The notes under the pieces: model-generated
Told to the model about the DNA's origin: nothing
Database searches by the model: none
What the model saw: only the letters and a program-made list of their open reading frames with translations
Part shown: one piece after another, positions 44,401 to 54,477 of the stretch
How positions within the stretch are numbered: position 1 is the stretch's first letter
Layout: each line of letters opens with the position of its first letter
Made by a program: the position numbers and the translations under genes
NCBI GenBank assembly: GCA_964036195.1
Contig: OZ038460.1
Location: 313,504-377,503 of the forward strand
Origin: Sphaerolaimus hirsutus
Lineage: Eukaryota; Nematoda; Chromadorea; Monhysterida; Sphaerolaimidae
DNA length: 64,000 nucleotides
Direction of reading: 5' to 3'

Positions 44401-47400
44401 CAGTTCTCTGGCATTCAATCGCATCTTTGAACCGTTTTGTGAACGATGAAAAGAAACCCCAAACCCAAAATTTTTGACCAAAATCGCGATCCAGTAAAAG
44501 CCAATAACGTTTGAACCCCATCCCAGTTGACATCGACGGTATCGTCAACTAGTGTGCGAAGGGCCTAAGAGTCACCACTCCCAATTAAAGTCGCCTACAA
44601 ACGAAAAAAGCCTTGCTCACCCAAAGCATCCAGTAGCCTGGCGACGCGATGCGGGTCAACTTTATACTTGCACCTCGCGTCGGCGCAGCCAATCAGCGAC
44701 AAGTTCTCTTCCAGGGGACGCGCGCACCCGCCGCACCCGCCCACGGAAGATCGCTGCTATGGGAAAAACTTAGGTTGCGGTTCATGGGAACATAAGTTTC
44801 ATCAATAGTCTAGGCGTTACTCACGATCCAAAAACGGGTGTCCAATTTAGGATTATATCAGGGGTCTCCAATGAGGGGTTGGGGTAACCCCCCCCCCCCC
44901 CCCCGCCAAACCGCCCAGCTATCTATCTATCCCGGAAGCTGCTCAGCTATTTGTCTACACCTAAGGAAAATTTTTTGGCAACTACTCCCAGAACCCACCC
45001 CCCAAAATTGGCCAGCTATCTACCATCTTGAACGATTTTTGAGGCATTTTACCCAAAAAAAAATTTTCAGGTAAATATCTGTACGTCCAGAGGAAATCTT
45101 GGACAACATGGATTGCATTTATATTGGCAATGTGTCATTATGGTCATGTGTCATTTGGGTATGTGTCAAAGTGTCCTTTGAGACGAAAATACCATGCCAT
45201 ATTTAGGGTTCAAACGGGACCAGTTTATCGGACCGGGACCGGGACCAGAAATTTTCTGATGTCGGGACCGGGACCGGGACCGGGACTGGGGGGTCGGGAC
45301 CGGGTCCGGGACCGGGACTGGAATTTTTCAATTGTCGGGACCGGGACCGGGACCGGGACTGAGGGGTCGGGACCGGGACTAGGATTTGCCGAACCATGTA
45401 CCAGCACCGCGGTCTTGTTTGAACCTTGTTGGTACGTAATATCCAGCCAATGTTGTTCCACACACCTCCACTGTGTGAAGGACCACGCTCAATGTATTAG
45501 CCTTTTCTTATAACATATTCAAGTAATGCCCCCCTTACATTTTGGCCCTATAGTTAAGAAATAGAGCCATTTGTAGGCGCCAACGCCATGGCAGTATTGG
45601 CGCTGGCATTGGCGCCAATGTCTACTATCTAGGTATCTTTATAAACCTATTAATATTTCGTACTAGAATAATGTTGGGGACCTTTCCAACACTGTTATAT
45701 TACAGAAAAATACATGTAATCATTGGGTGGGTATTTGCGCGCTCGCGCACAATTTTTTTTATAGATGTGCCTACATAATCTTTAGAAAAGTGCCATTTCT
45801 GGCAAATTTTTTGAAGAGGTCATTAAAAATACGTTTTTCTTCATCCCTTGTCGGGACCACTATAAAATTCCGGGACCAGGACCGGGACTGGGTGGTCCGG
45901 ACCGGGACCGGGACTGGCTTTTTTGAATTGTCGGGACCGGGACCGGGACCGGGACTGGGGTGTCGGGACCGGGACCGCCCCAGTCCCGACTTTTTGCCGA
46001 ACCATGTACCGGGACCATGGTCCCGTTTGAACCCTAGCCATATTGTCATGTGTAATATCGACTAGGGATGGATAAAAAGCGCTTTTTTCAACGGCCCCGC
46101 TTTTTTTAAAAAAGCGCCCTTTTTTTAAAAAAACGCGCTTTTTTCGCTTTTTTTTTAAAAATGTCAAGACATTTCCTAAAAAGCTCCCACATATGGTTCT
46201 GATTCAATATTCACAGGTATATCATACAAGTGGCAGTACTTGTGATGATATATAGTCATAGAATGGCTGTGGAGCGATGGGATAGCATTATAAGTGGGGT
46301 TTTATGCCAAAAAATCCATATTTTATGTTGACTCGTTATGTAAATTGCTATTTGTCAAATAGTCAGGAGTTCAAGTACAGTTAGGCATGAAATAGTGCCT
46401 TAATAAGGTTATAAAAGAAGGCTAACACATTGAGACTGATGTTTCCGACTGTAGAAGTATGTGGAACCACATTGATCGCTCCACCGGAGGGATAAATAGC
46501 TGGAAAAAAAAAATTTTGGGGGGGGCGGGGGGTGGTTGGCGGGGGGTGGTTCGCGGGGGTTCAATATATAGGCTTTTCCGAGGTATAGGAGAAAAGGGAA
46601 AAAAAATCGCTAAAAGTAGGTATGTAAGTACATACTGTATTTCCTCGAAATACCCTCTGGGGGGTGATTGTTTCAGATTGAGAATTTTGAGGGGGGTTAA
46701 ATGAGGGGGGTATTTCGAGGGGGGGCTTATTATTTCGCCAGAATTTTTTTGAAATTCCAGTACTAAATTGTTGCCTGTAACGTACGCAGACATAGAAAAA
46801 TGCAACAATAACCGCTATATATGAGTCTATATAAGTGTGTAACACTGTTCTAACTAGGGTTGGCCGATGTTTTTTCAAACGTTTTTTATTTATTTTTTAA
46901 ACGAGAGTATTTCGAAGAAATACGGTATAGTACAAAAAATAGCCGAAAATAGGCAATACGGAACATGAATTAGAATTTTGAAGGTGAAAAACTATACAAA
47001 GGTACGAAAATTAGCGCTTTTGAGCGAAAATTGGGGCAAAATTTCTTTAAAATCGCGACGGATAGAGAGCTGGCCGATTGGGGGGGGGGTTTAGGGGATA
47101 GTAGCCCTCCCCCAACCCCCCCCCCCTACTAAACCCCTGTTGTAAATTGCTCATTCGGAGAGGGGAGGTATACATTTCTTTTGGGGGTGGTGGTCGGGCT
47201 GACATTTTTTACATATTTCATTTTTTCTATTTTTTGATAATCTATTTTGTGTGAATTCACTATATATTTTAGACCTGTGATGCGCGCACTTTCGTCACAT
47301 ACATCTTACCGTGAAAACCTGTGACAAAATGCAAATCATCGATATATAAACATAAATATTGGGCGATTTTCAATTGCAAATGGGCAAAAATAGAAAAATC

Positions 47401-50205
47401 AGCGATTTTGTGTTAAGCCATTCAAAATTTGTTAAATGGGCAGAGAGCTAGCCGAGGTGTCAGTAGTCATAAATTTTCCTTCTGGACAGATAGATACATA
47501 TAGTTGACAGCCCATACTAAACCAAATCCACCAACTCAATCCTTCAAAACAACTGAGGCGTCCAATTCTAAAAGTCGACAGTCCAAATATGAAAATTTCG
47601 AGTTAGGCCCGGAAACGTCATCTGGGGCTACTTCCGCACATTTTTCATCATTTTCCATAAATTTTTTGACCTCACATGCCCATATGGCATAGTGCCAAAT
47701 TCGACATTTTTGGGGAAAAATGCAAAAAAATTTGGGCAAGAAGTCGACAAGTCCACTTAGTTTTGGGCTAAAAGTCGACAAGTCCATCCTTCGCATCCTT
47801 TTTTTATGGGAAAGAAACGCAAGATATGTGATAAGTCCACTATGGGCACCGATTTCTAAAAGTCGAGAAGCGCATAAATTTCCCATAAGGGAGGCGCAAC
47901 GCGGGCGGGAACAAAAATGTTCTTGCCTGCAAGAAGGCGACAAGTCCATTTCCCTCCCAAAAACAGTTTTGCTCTGACCGAATGGAATTTTATGGACACC
48001 CCATTTTTCACATATACGTTGAGATTTGGGGCTGAAAATTTGATACTTTATTGTCAACATATGGAACTTAAGGAAAAGCATGAGAGAGCCAAATTGGACA
48101 CGCACCACGGGCCTGGAATTGGGTTTGAAACTTAAAATGCGATTTACTCAAAATCACATTTTGTGGACTTGTCGACTTTTAGAATTAGACGCCTCAACTG
48201 TCAACTAAAAAACCTGATTATCATTGGGCGAGTGTTGTCCAACGGGGCTCTGCTCCACGCAGCCAGGGGTGGATATGGACAAGTGCGCGTACTCGCTCGA
48301 AGAACCCCCCGAACTGGAATCTCTGAAAATAGGAATGTACTGCTGTGGAAATGGTTGGCTGGTAGACAGGGGTCTCCAAGATTTTGACCTTCCGGGGGCT
48401 GGATAGATAGCAAATCGCTCCCCCTGAGGGATAGATACTTGAAAAAAATTTCTGGCGGGTGCAGGGACGTAGCCACGATTTTTGAGCGGGGGGTTGAATA
48501 CGAAGCCCGGCGAACGGGGGGGGGCAAAACAAAAGAAATAGCGCCTTGGCGCCAGCGCCATTCGTAGGCGCCACGCCATGGCGCCATTGGCGACAAACAC
48601 AGTTGTACATGTATGTACTTTTCATGCATATACAGCGACGGGGACTCATTTTGAGTGCCTTTTTGGTCCTAAACGACATTAATGAAGAAAATGAACTGTG
48701 CGGCGTCGAAATGCTCGTTTGCGCGCAAAAATTTTTTGAAGTGCCAACAAAATCGCTTTACGGAAGTGCTATTTCTGACATATTGTTTGTCCGACCTAGC
48801 AATTTTGAAACTTAAAATTAGGGAAACGTTTTTTGGTGAAATTTACGGAAAAATCACTCAAAATTTGCTCCACGTAGGAGGATAGATAGCAAAAATATTT
48901 GCCTAAGGGTAGATATATATATATATAAAAAAATTGCACACCTGCGGCAGCGACTAGTGCTCGTTGTGCCCGTTTCAGCTACAGCAGCAGACGGGGCCAA
49001 TTGACTCTGCAGGGAAAGAGCCCACCTTGTACATGGTCGGGCTGAAAAGTCCCCGGGCAGTGCTCGCCATTCGCGCTAGTGGTGAGCTATGGTCATAAAA
49101 TTTTGACAGGTTAAGATATCAGGTGTTTTGAGTTTTCACCTAAAATTTCACCCCTCTAGCTCCACCCACTGAGGAACTGTGGGGTTACGATTTTGGTCAT
49201 TTTGTACTGATGTACAAATGGTGCTATAAGTTGTGACGATGAAACTTTGGCTAGTGTAAGCCACCAGTGTTGGCGATGTGCTGATAGTATTCAACACTTT
49301 CATACACATTATTGCTTAAGGTAAAATTAATATGCAAATCAGGTTGATGTGCAAGAAACGTGGGAACTGTGGTGGATGTTTTTGGTGATCATCTGGAATC
49401 ATGTTGTAATGCAGTGATTTTAATGTGGTTTTGTAATGTGCAGTAAATGAATTATGTGGATAAAATTTCCCTATGTTTCATTGATAATGTGTATTGGACA
49501 CATTACCTGTGTTCAACAGCAGTGAGTAGACTCCAAGGGGGGCTATTTTTAGAAGGAGAGGCAGAATGATAATTTGGTTAGAGAGAGTAGTGACAGTAAT
49601 GATAATATGAACTAGGCTTATGCTATCATAGCTAATGTTGGTTAGTGCTGGCACATTGCCAACACTGGTGGCTTACACTAGCCAAAATTTCATGATCACA
49701 ACTTAAAGCAGCGTTGAGCTAGAGCACCATTTGTACATCAGTACAAAATGACCGAACTTGTAACCCCCACAGTTCCCCAGTGGGTGGAGCTAGAGGGGTG
49801 AAATTTTGGGTGAAAACTCAAAACACCTGATATCTCAACCTGTCAGAATTTTATGACTGTAGCTTACCCCTAGCGCGAATGGCGAGCACTGCCCGGGGAC
49901 TTTTCAGCCGGACCATGTATAAAACAATTAACTTTACGTTTCGGTGTTTTGACAAAAGCTTTCGATTTGTTGCGAGTTCGTTTTCCTCCCAAGAGTTTCC
50001 CATCACACAACATCCACAACCCCCCCCCCCATCAAAAACACCCAACCTCCCCAACCGGACAATCACACAAGCCAGCATCCTCAGCCATTTCCACCTCCCC
50101 ATTGGTATTGAGCACGGTCCAGCCCCTGCCCGTTGTGTCGCCGCTCGCCGAGCTGCTCAACGAATTGCGCCGACTCGCTTTTTCCTTTTCCGGTTTTTGG
50201 GACAT
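29428..50205 (-). CDS. CCPG1/PBXIP1-like single-pass membrane protein, complete copy 2
   Basis: Predicted 801 residues from 16 minus-strand exons: 50205-50069, 49004-48942, 48322-48214, 44753-44621, 44230-44119, 43894-43770, 39942-39833, 38110-37853, 37189-37079, 36427-36146, 35863-35786, 33841-33697, 33302-33163, 32534-32242, 30001-29772, 29507-29428. Phases agree throughout. The N-terminus has GWTVL at residues 28-32, placed like the LIR (ATG8-binding) motif of the ER-phagy receptor CCPG1. Other parts are a C-x2-C-x12-C-x4-C motif (110-131), an acidic stretch, a membrane span at 204-226 ending GLGIGHFIG (compare the GHF-G of CCPG1), coiled-coil exons, a Lys-rich stretch and an acidic C-terminus containing DWDEI. 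By family knowledge it would sit in the ER membrane, N-terminus cytosolic. Exons 1-11 are well supported; exons 12-14 use weaker donors, and 33841 could instead read to a stop at 33617. The CCPG1 assignment rests on layout, not on an alignment. Confidence 0.65.
30271..31334. repeat. Tandem duplication, unit 532 bp, within a CATGTAGACCCGGTGC repeat
   Basis: 30271-30802 and 30803-31334 are almost identical. Each holds a family E-like fragment (ACGTATTTACGTTAACTC to CCAGTATTTTAACAAAACTG) bordered by CATGTAGACCCGGTGCCCAT words, which continue to about 31440. Confidence 0.85.
31438..32217. mobile_element. Family F hAT-like element, ATATCGA-word form
   Basis: Ends TAGGGTTCAAACG and CGTTTGAACCCTA. 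Flanked by a perfect 8-bp duplication, CGCACCGG (31430-31437, 32218-32225). Both ends are arrays of GAATATCGA / TCGATATCG words around a unique core (about 31640-32035). It is inserted in the intron between exons 32534-32242 and 30001-29772. Confidence 0.9.
33617..33841 (-). CDS. Alternative terminal reading of exon 12 of the CCPG1-like gene
   Basis: From the acceptor ending ACGCAG the frame stays open for 74 codons to TAA at 33617. If the donor at 33691-33696 (GTGATT) is not used, the protein would end here at 580 residues, with an acidic tail (…SLENDIDSGL). Both readings are open; transcript data would decide. Confidence 0.4.
   Translation of the reverse strand: METAVHDFLDDSQTGVYIPDSVHAYANDLLAKIRANIKTEKTNNDMEECDWKADSSDYQKNFGLSLENDIDSGL
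33992..35709. mobile_element. Family N element, ATTGATTTTTT words, hosting a family F element
   Basis: Ends TAGGGTTGGAAAAAAATCAA and TTGATTTTTTTCCAACCCTA. Both ends are filled with GATTAAAAA / TTTTTAATC words, then an inverted CCCAATTTGGG-type block. The core contains a stretch also found inverted just outside the left end (33918-33990). No clean 8-bp duplication was found. Confidence 0.7.
34520..35417. mobile_element. Family F hAT-like element, GGGACC-word form
   Basis: Ends TAGGGTTCAAACGGGACC and GGTCCCGTTTGAACCCTA. Perfect 8-bp flanks ATTAGAAA (34512-34519, 35418-35425). Arrays of CGGGAC words lie at both ends, with a 450-bp core that includes a GGCGCC-rich palindrome. Nested in family N. 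The sister copy is 45204-46036. Confidence 0.9.
36440..36700. repeat. Family O-type element with AAGTGAC words
   Basis: ACAAGTGGACAAGTGACTGG on the left and CACTTACCACTTGACGG on the right, with TCAAGTTG-type words between. It lies in the intron between exons 37189-37079 and 36427-36146. Confidence 0.4.
36702..37042. repeat. Family A variant MITE, 341 bp
   Basis: Ends TACCGTATATACTCAAATA and TATTCGAGTATATACGGTA, with TAATCCCCCC words. The right end is 36 bp from exon 37189-37079 of the CCPG1-like gene. Confidence 0.8.
38375..39163. mobile_element. Family D element, 789 bp, 4-bp target duplication ATTT
   Basis: Starts GGGGACTTTCATTCCAAAAG and ends CTTTTGGAACGGAAGTCCCC. ATTT flanks both sides (38371-38374, 39164-39167). 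The copy 1 paralogue near 16385 reads CGGCATTTGTCC without it, giving a direct empty site. Confidence 0.9.
39336..39820. mobile_element. Family C hAT-like element beside exon 7
   Basis: Begins CAGGGGTCTCCTAGG and ends CTTGGAGCCCCCTG. Flanking 8-mers CTCTCAAC / CTCTGAAC differ by one base. The right flank reaches into the 5' splice site of exon 39942-39833; the element ends 12 bp before the exon. Absent from copy 1. Confidence 0.8.
40175..40310. repeat. Family A MITE, degraded left end
   Basis: Left TACCGAAATAACCTACCCTC, right TTTCGAGGAAATACGGTA, with AAATACCCC words inside. Part of the block private to copy 2. Confidence 0.65.
40369..40556 (+). pseudogene. Orphan exon of an M14 zinc carboxypeptidase
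   Basis: Acceptor ACCCCCAG at 40361-40368, then 62 codons in frame, then donor GTGCGG at 40557. The peptide reads LYIAVHCFGQMVIMPYG and continues …RPRYYNWLKHVGKLGAN…INTIFPG. It fits the M14 segment around the third zinc ligand (the His of VHCFGQ) and the PYG turn that follows. The exons carrying the HxxE zinc ligands and the catalytic Glu were not found in the window. The exon runs antisense inside an intron of the CCPG1-like gene, in a block absent from copy 1. It is probably a captured or translocated gene fragment. Confidence 0.65.
40634..41850. mobile_element. Family G hAT-like element, GGCGCC-word form
   Basis: Ends TAGTGATGGAAAAAGCGCC and GGCGCTTTTCCATCACTA. Perfect 8-bp flanks GTCGTGGC (40626-40633, 41851-41858). 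Both ends are arrays of GGCGCCAAGCGCCA-type words. Inside lie a TAGGGATGGGAAAACG fragment (from 40964) and a family K element (41262-41425). Confidence 0.9.
41262..41425. repeat. Family K MITE, well preserved
   Basis: Ends CACACACACTAGTTGACATC and GATGTCAACTAGCGTGTGTA. Inner CCAGTTAACATT / AATGTCAACTGG words. Nested in the family G element. Confidence 0.7.
42059..42270. repeat. Family K element, uninterrupted paralogue
   Basis: Same ends as 17449-18090 but without the family A insertion. The TA at 42151-42152 is the empty target. Confidence 0.75.
42357..42550. repeat. Family O element, AAGTGAC words
   Basis: Left CCAATTCCGCAAGTGGACAA, right TTGCCCACTTGAAGAATTGG. The paralogue at about 18200-18250 keeps only the outer parts, so it is an internal deletion or an older state. 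Confidence 0.6.
42899..43403. mobile_element. Family C hAT-like element, 505 bp
   Basis: Begins CAGGGGTCTCCTAGG and ends TTGGAGACCCCTG. Flanks TGCCCGGG / TGCCCGGT (7 of 8). Copy 1 lacks it near 18600. Confidence 0.8.
45204..46036. mobile_element. Family F hAT-like element, GGGACC-word form
   Basis: Ends TAGGGTTCAAACGGGACC and GGTCCCGTTTGAACCCTA. Perfect 8-bp flanks GCCATATT (45196-45203, 46037-46044). Sister of 34520-35417 with the same core. Private to copy 2. Confidence 0.9.
46063..46460. repeat. TAGGGATGG element, AAAAAGCGC words, truncated
   Basis: Left end TAGGGATGGATAAAAAGCGC with CGCTTTTTT words. The core is shared with 40964-41240 and 37720-37800 (a GGCTGTGGAG…GGGATAGCATTATA segment), although the end words differ. 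No right end found. Confidence 0.5.
46463..47145. repeat. Family C element in reverse orientation with nested family A
   Basis: Runs from a GATCGCTCCACCGGAGG end to ACTAAACCCCTG at about 47143. The family A MITE at 46633-46927 (TACTGTATTTCCTCGAAATA to AAATACGGTA) is inside. Confidence 0.55.
47554..48196. mobile_element. Family J element, AAAAGTCGACAAGTCC words
   Basis: Ends TGAGGCGTCCAATTCTAAAA and TTTTAGAATTAGACGCCTCA. AAAGTCGACAAGTCCA words recur in either orientation. Copy 1 has an uninterrupted sequence at about 21155-21170. The right end is 17 bp from exon 48322-48214. The target duplication looks very short (AC) or is unresolved. Confidence 0.75.
49032..49917. mobile_element. Family L element, paralogue of 22571-23480
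   Basis: Same TA-flanked CATGGTC ends and inner inverted repeat as in copy 1. Confidence 0.75.
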
Positions 50206-50589
50206 TTTGGTGGGTTTTGAGTTTTTTAGGGGCCTGGAATTTGGGTGGGTATGAGATTGTATTGTGGTGTGATGATTGTAGCATGCGATTTACAGAGGAT
50301 TTTACCGTGTTTTAATGAATTAAGTCACTTTGATGAATGAATGCGGGACAAATTCACGGCAAACAATTTCTCAGTGTTCGTTTACTAATTGGCTTAGGTC
50401 CAAGTGACACTCGTACCTCCTTCCAGAGAATGAGCACATCACCAAAACACTGAGACTCGGGAGCTGGATCACCAGTAGTACGCCTTTAAAAGACGCAATG
50501 CCTAGGAACTGTTGGAGCAAGCAAGTTGTGCTCCAACAGTTGCACTTGACTATTTCAGTGGTCTGTTGTAGATTCCACTGAAATACAGC

Positions 50590-51185
50590 CACCCTTAGAA
50601 AATATGTTTCAAGAACTGATGAAACATCAATTTTGCGGGTTTGGGGTTAGAGGTACTCCAGGCATTTTTAGGGACATCAAAAGATATTTAGGTTGAATAT
50701 GGGGCCAAACTGAACCCGCAAAAATTATGTTTCACAATTTTTGGGGGCAATGAATGCACTAAAATTGGAAACCTTACCCAAAAAATGTTTCACCACTTTC
50801 AGGGCCTAAGCGACCATGGCGTGGTTCTATGGCCCAACAAACCACACCCATTACCCACCCTCAAAAATATATAATCATCAACCTTCATTTGTTAAGGCCA
50901 CACTTGGTCAAAAATTTCAATGCTTACCAAAAATCATTGAAACATATTTCTTGCGGGTTCAGAACACCATGGTCAGAGTGAGTTTCCCCAAATATGTTGA
51001 GGTAGACACTCTGAAGACTCTGAATCTGTAAAAAATATGTTTCATGATTTTTGGGGCATCCAACCAAAGTCAGATCCAAAGGTAAAGAAACAAAGCTCCA
51101 TCTGCTGGGGCTGAAAATATTTTCATTTGCCAGTCCTATTGAAGAATCATTGAAACGTGATTTTTGCGGGTTCAGATTAGGATCG
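50590..51185. repeat. Word-type repeat, ATGTTTCA and TTTTTGCGGGTTCAG
   Basis: At least six diverged copies, in both orientations, of a word close to GAAACATAATTTTTGCGGGT. No terminal pair was resolved. No exon was seen here. Confidence 0.45.
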
Positions 51186-51215
51186 AAAATATTTTTCCAA
51201 AAAGGGAATTGGCAT

Positions 51216-51782
51216 TAGGGTTCAAACGGGATCCCGATCCCGGATCCCGTGAAATTCCAGGATTTACCAGTCCCGATCCCGATCCCGAAACCCCAATCCC
51301 GATCCCGATCCCCAAAACTCAAAAATACCAATCCCGATCCCGATCCCGAAAGTTTTCAAATCCCGATCCCGATCCCGAGAAACTCCCAAGTCCGGGATCC
51401 CGATCCCGGAAAAATTAGTGGAAATTATAAAAAATGAAATAATGACGTTTTTGCATGCAAAAAAGTGGATGCAAACCCCCAGCGTCAATTTTATGCCACT
51501 TTTCTGGCATCCAACAGTGTTTTGAGACCTTTATGAACAACTGTGAATGCCAGAAAAATGGCCAAAATCTCTATCCCTAGAACCCAATCCCGATCCCGGA
51601 AAAATGCCTATCCTAATCCCGATCCCGTGACCCCAATCCCGGCCAATCCCGATCCCGATCCCGAAATCTCAAATTACCAATCCCGATCCCGATCCCGAAA
51701 CCCCAATCCCGATCCCGATCCCGAAATCTCAAAAAGTGAATCCCGATCCCGATCCCGAAAAGTCAATCCCGTTTGAACCCTA
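51216..51782. mobile_element. Family F hAT-like element, GATCCC-word form
   Basis: Ends TAGGGTTCAAACGGGATCCC and CCCGTTTGAACCCTA. Perfect 8-bp flanks ATTGGCAT (51208-51215, 51783-51790). Both ends are arrays of CCCGAT words around a core of about 150 bp. Confidence 0.9.
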
Positions 51783-52148
51783 ATTGGCATGGATTCTTTT
51801 TCAATCCGCCATTACTCACTACCGATGATATAGGTACCCTGAGACTCAAGCCTAAGCCTAAGCGGACCTAAAATATTGTGAAAAATATTACAAATTTGTA
51901 TGTAAACCAAATAAATGCGAAGTACAAACCGTATCCAAATCAATTATCCCAATAGAATTTTTGGCACATTATCAAAAAAGTCGCAAAAAGAATGCCGATG
52001 AATTGAATCACCAAATTCACTATCAGTAAGTATTATCAATGAGATGGACTAAACCCATTTAAATGGTTCATTTAGATCGTATAATGTAGGTAGAATGTAC
52101 TCTGCGGACTATGGAATTGTGACACGTCATCCGTGATGCAAGTACACG

Positions 52149-52439
52149 TTGCCGTTTAATAACGTAGAATCAGGTTTTCAGTTTAAGCGATTTACAGGTT
52201 CCATACTTCGCCAATGGTCGTTTCACGAAGTGGCTACATCAAAAACAGTATACAAAAATCTGGAGGCATTAATTAAATATGTGGATTTACCTCTGTTTCG
52301 ATGTGGGACGAAAATTCGTGGTGTTGAAACTTTGAATAGAACGGACGCTAATTACGCTCAGAATTTTATTGTTTTTTTTCCGTCGCATATCTCACTTGTA
52401 ACTGTATCCGGGAAAGATTCAAATAACATTTATCCGTGA
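52149..52439 (+). CDS. Unidentified open frame or exon
   Basis: A 96-codon frame containing an acceptor-like TTTACAG at about 52191-52197. After it the peptide reads GSILRQWSFHEVATSKTVYK and continues to a stop after NNIYP. The composition looks protein-like, but I do not recognise a family and see no partner exons. It may be a transposon-derived fragment. The sequence just upstream (52080-52148) is shared with 24030-24100. Confidence 0.25.
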   Translation: MPFNNVESGFQFKRFTGSILRQWSFHEVATSKTVYKNLEALIKYVDLPLFRCGTKIRGVETLNRTDANYAQNFIVFFPSHISLVTVSGKDSNNIYP

Positions 52440-52697
52440 TTTACAAAGGGCGTGTTTCTTTCATGATCTATTTCCATCAAAATTATCAACATTTTCACAT
52501 CAAGTGTCTCATTCTATCATTAGAACCAATCATAAAACGAATCAAAGTAACAACAAAAAGCCGGAAAATATACGGGAACGAGTGTTGCACTCCCTTAATC
52601 ACGTGTTTCTGTGGATGGCTGTATACTTCTGGTTTTTGATTGCAAAATTATACAGATGAATAATACAGCATTTAATAATTATGTGGTTAGACAAATT

Positions 52698-53453
52698 GGG
52701 GAGTTTCATTCCAAAAACGCATATATCCACAATTTTCAATTTTTCAAAATCACATTTTAGAGTTTGGGCGACAAAGCTTGCCTTATCATTTTCAAATAGA
52801 TCCGACATTTCTCTACAATTTTTGTAACTACAAATTTCGTTGGCAGGGAAATATTTAGGGAGTTATGTGAGATTATGTAAGTCACCCAAAATTGGGAACA
52901 AATCTGAACATTTGAAATTAATTGTTGAATAACTTCTTAACGGTGCATCACATGCAAAAACAAATTACACTACTGCAAAGTCCGTGTCTAAAAGTACCTC
53001 TACCTAAATTTTCAGATAAATATATACATGCATATTTGATTTATAGTGCAAAATATATTTGGAAATTCATGTATGCATTTTTGGAAATGAAACTTCATTT
53101 TGTATGGAAATTCTGGCCAGCTCTTTGCGGCCGCTCCGAAGCACGCGTGCATTTTTGGAAATGAAACTATTTTTTGGATATGTGCATTTTCGATATGAAA
53201 CTCCAGCGGTCTGAGATGGATTTATGCATTTTCGATGTGAAAGTCCTGTTTTTCATAGGGGACTGGTCATGGATATGTGAACTTTCAATGTGAAAATTGC
53301 GATTTTTTAAAAATCGGTACCACTGTATCTCGGGAACGAAATGGACTATAACGCTGATTTTTTTTCTAAAATGTGAAAAACTATACGTGGAACTATCGCT
53401 TAACTCGATTTTTCTGGATTTGGCGCTTGTGAACTTTTGAAACGGAACTCCCC
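52698..53453. mobile_element. Family D element, 756 bp, 4-bp target duplication AATT
   Basis: Starts GGGGAGTTTCATTCCAAAAA and ends TTTGAAACGGAACTCCCC. AATT flanks on both sides (52694-52697, 53454-53457). This third copy confirms the 4-bp A/T-only target. Confidence 0.9.
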
Positions 53454-53764
53454 AATTGGTTTCGGTTGTTTTTTTGTTGCATGATATTGTCCCCTGGGAA
53501 TATCCAATTGACATGTGTATTTTCCGGAATTCGGGAACGAGTGCTGCATTTTTGAGGAAAAATTATTGCGAAATCAATTTCAGTGTCCACTTTGATGAAT
53601 GGCGGCGCGTCACACACTGAAATGTTCAGTTATGCTTTTGAACTTTTTTGTTGACGGAGGCGGAACTTATATCTTCAAAAAAATTTGGATGAAAAACAAG
53701 TCCCTGGTACTTGGTCGCATGTAGTTTTTTCCCTTATACGTGTTTCCGTTCGGTAGATCTCTAT

Positions 53765-54235
53765 CATAGTTGTTCAAACTTATTTAAATACTTTTACTCG
53801 ATAAATACGTATAGGTACTCTAGTACAGAGTAAATACGTTTACGTTTCCTCTGAAAAAATTATCTGCACTCGCCTTTACGAATACTTTTTGAAAGTACTC
53901 GAGACAGAAAACGTATTTCAGGTTGTCTTTTATATTGATTTCTAAAGGCATAGGAGATAAAAAAGGGATAAAGCATGCTAAAAATGGGGGAAAATAATCG
54001 AAAATGGCTATGTGATCACGTATATAGCTAAAATTGTTTAAAATAGGCAAAACGTTATTAAAATTTTTAATTTTGGGATAAATAGGGGTGACATTTCGCT
54101 GGTGAAAAGTAAGTTTACTCATGAGTAAAAGAAAAAAATTGACTTTACATTTTCTGTACTCAGGGGGTGTGTAAAAAATGAATACTTTACGTTTACATAT
54201 ACTTAGAAAAATGTTCAATACTTTTAACAACTCTA
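53765..54235. repeat. Family E-related element, TTTACG words
   Basis: Left CATAGTTGTTCAAACTTATT, right ACTTTTAACAACTCT. Words AAATACGTTTACG and TACTC throughout. No matching 8-bp flanks, so the ends may be damaged. Confidence 0.5.
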
Positions 54236-54477
54236 CTTCCTCCTTTGAGGTGCACTTCCAAAAACCGTCCGAACTCACGACTCTAAATTCGAATGTGCGG
54301 CGCGTCAATGAATAATTCATCGGGCATAGATACCGTATGACCTCGAATTATCCCCCCTTTAAATACCCCCCTCGTATTAACCCCACTCAAAATGGGCTGG
54401 TGAAGTAATATCCCCTCGAAATACCCCCCTCCGGCCTAATATACATCATGCATGCAATGTACATGATGTATTTATTG

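Larger units (their letters stand above)
37583..50456. repeat. Segmental duplication, copy 2
   Basis: The partner of 15684-24819. It is longer because of private insertions: family D (38375-39163), family C (39336-39820, 42899-43403), a 2.06-kb block (about 39998-42055), family F (45204-46036), family J (47554-48196) and others. Confidence 0.85.
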
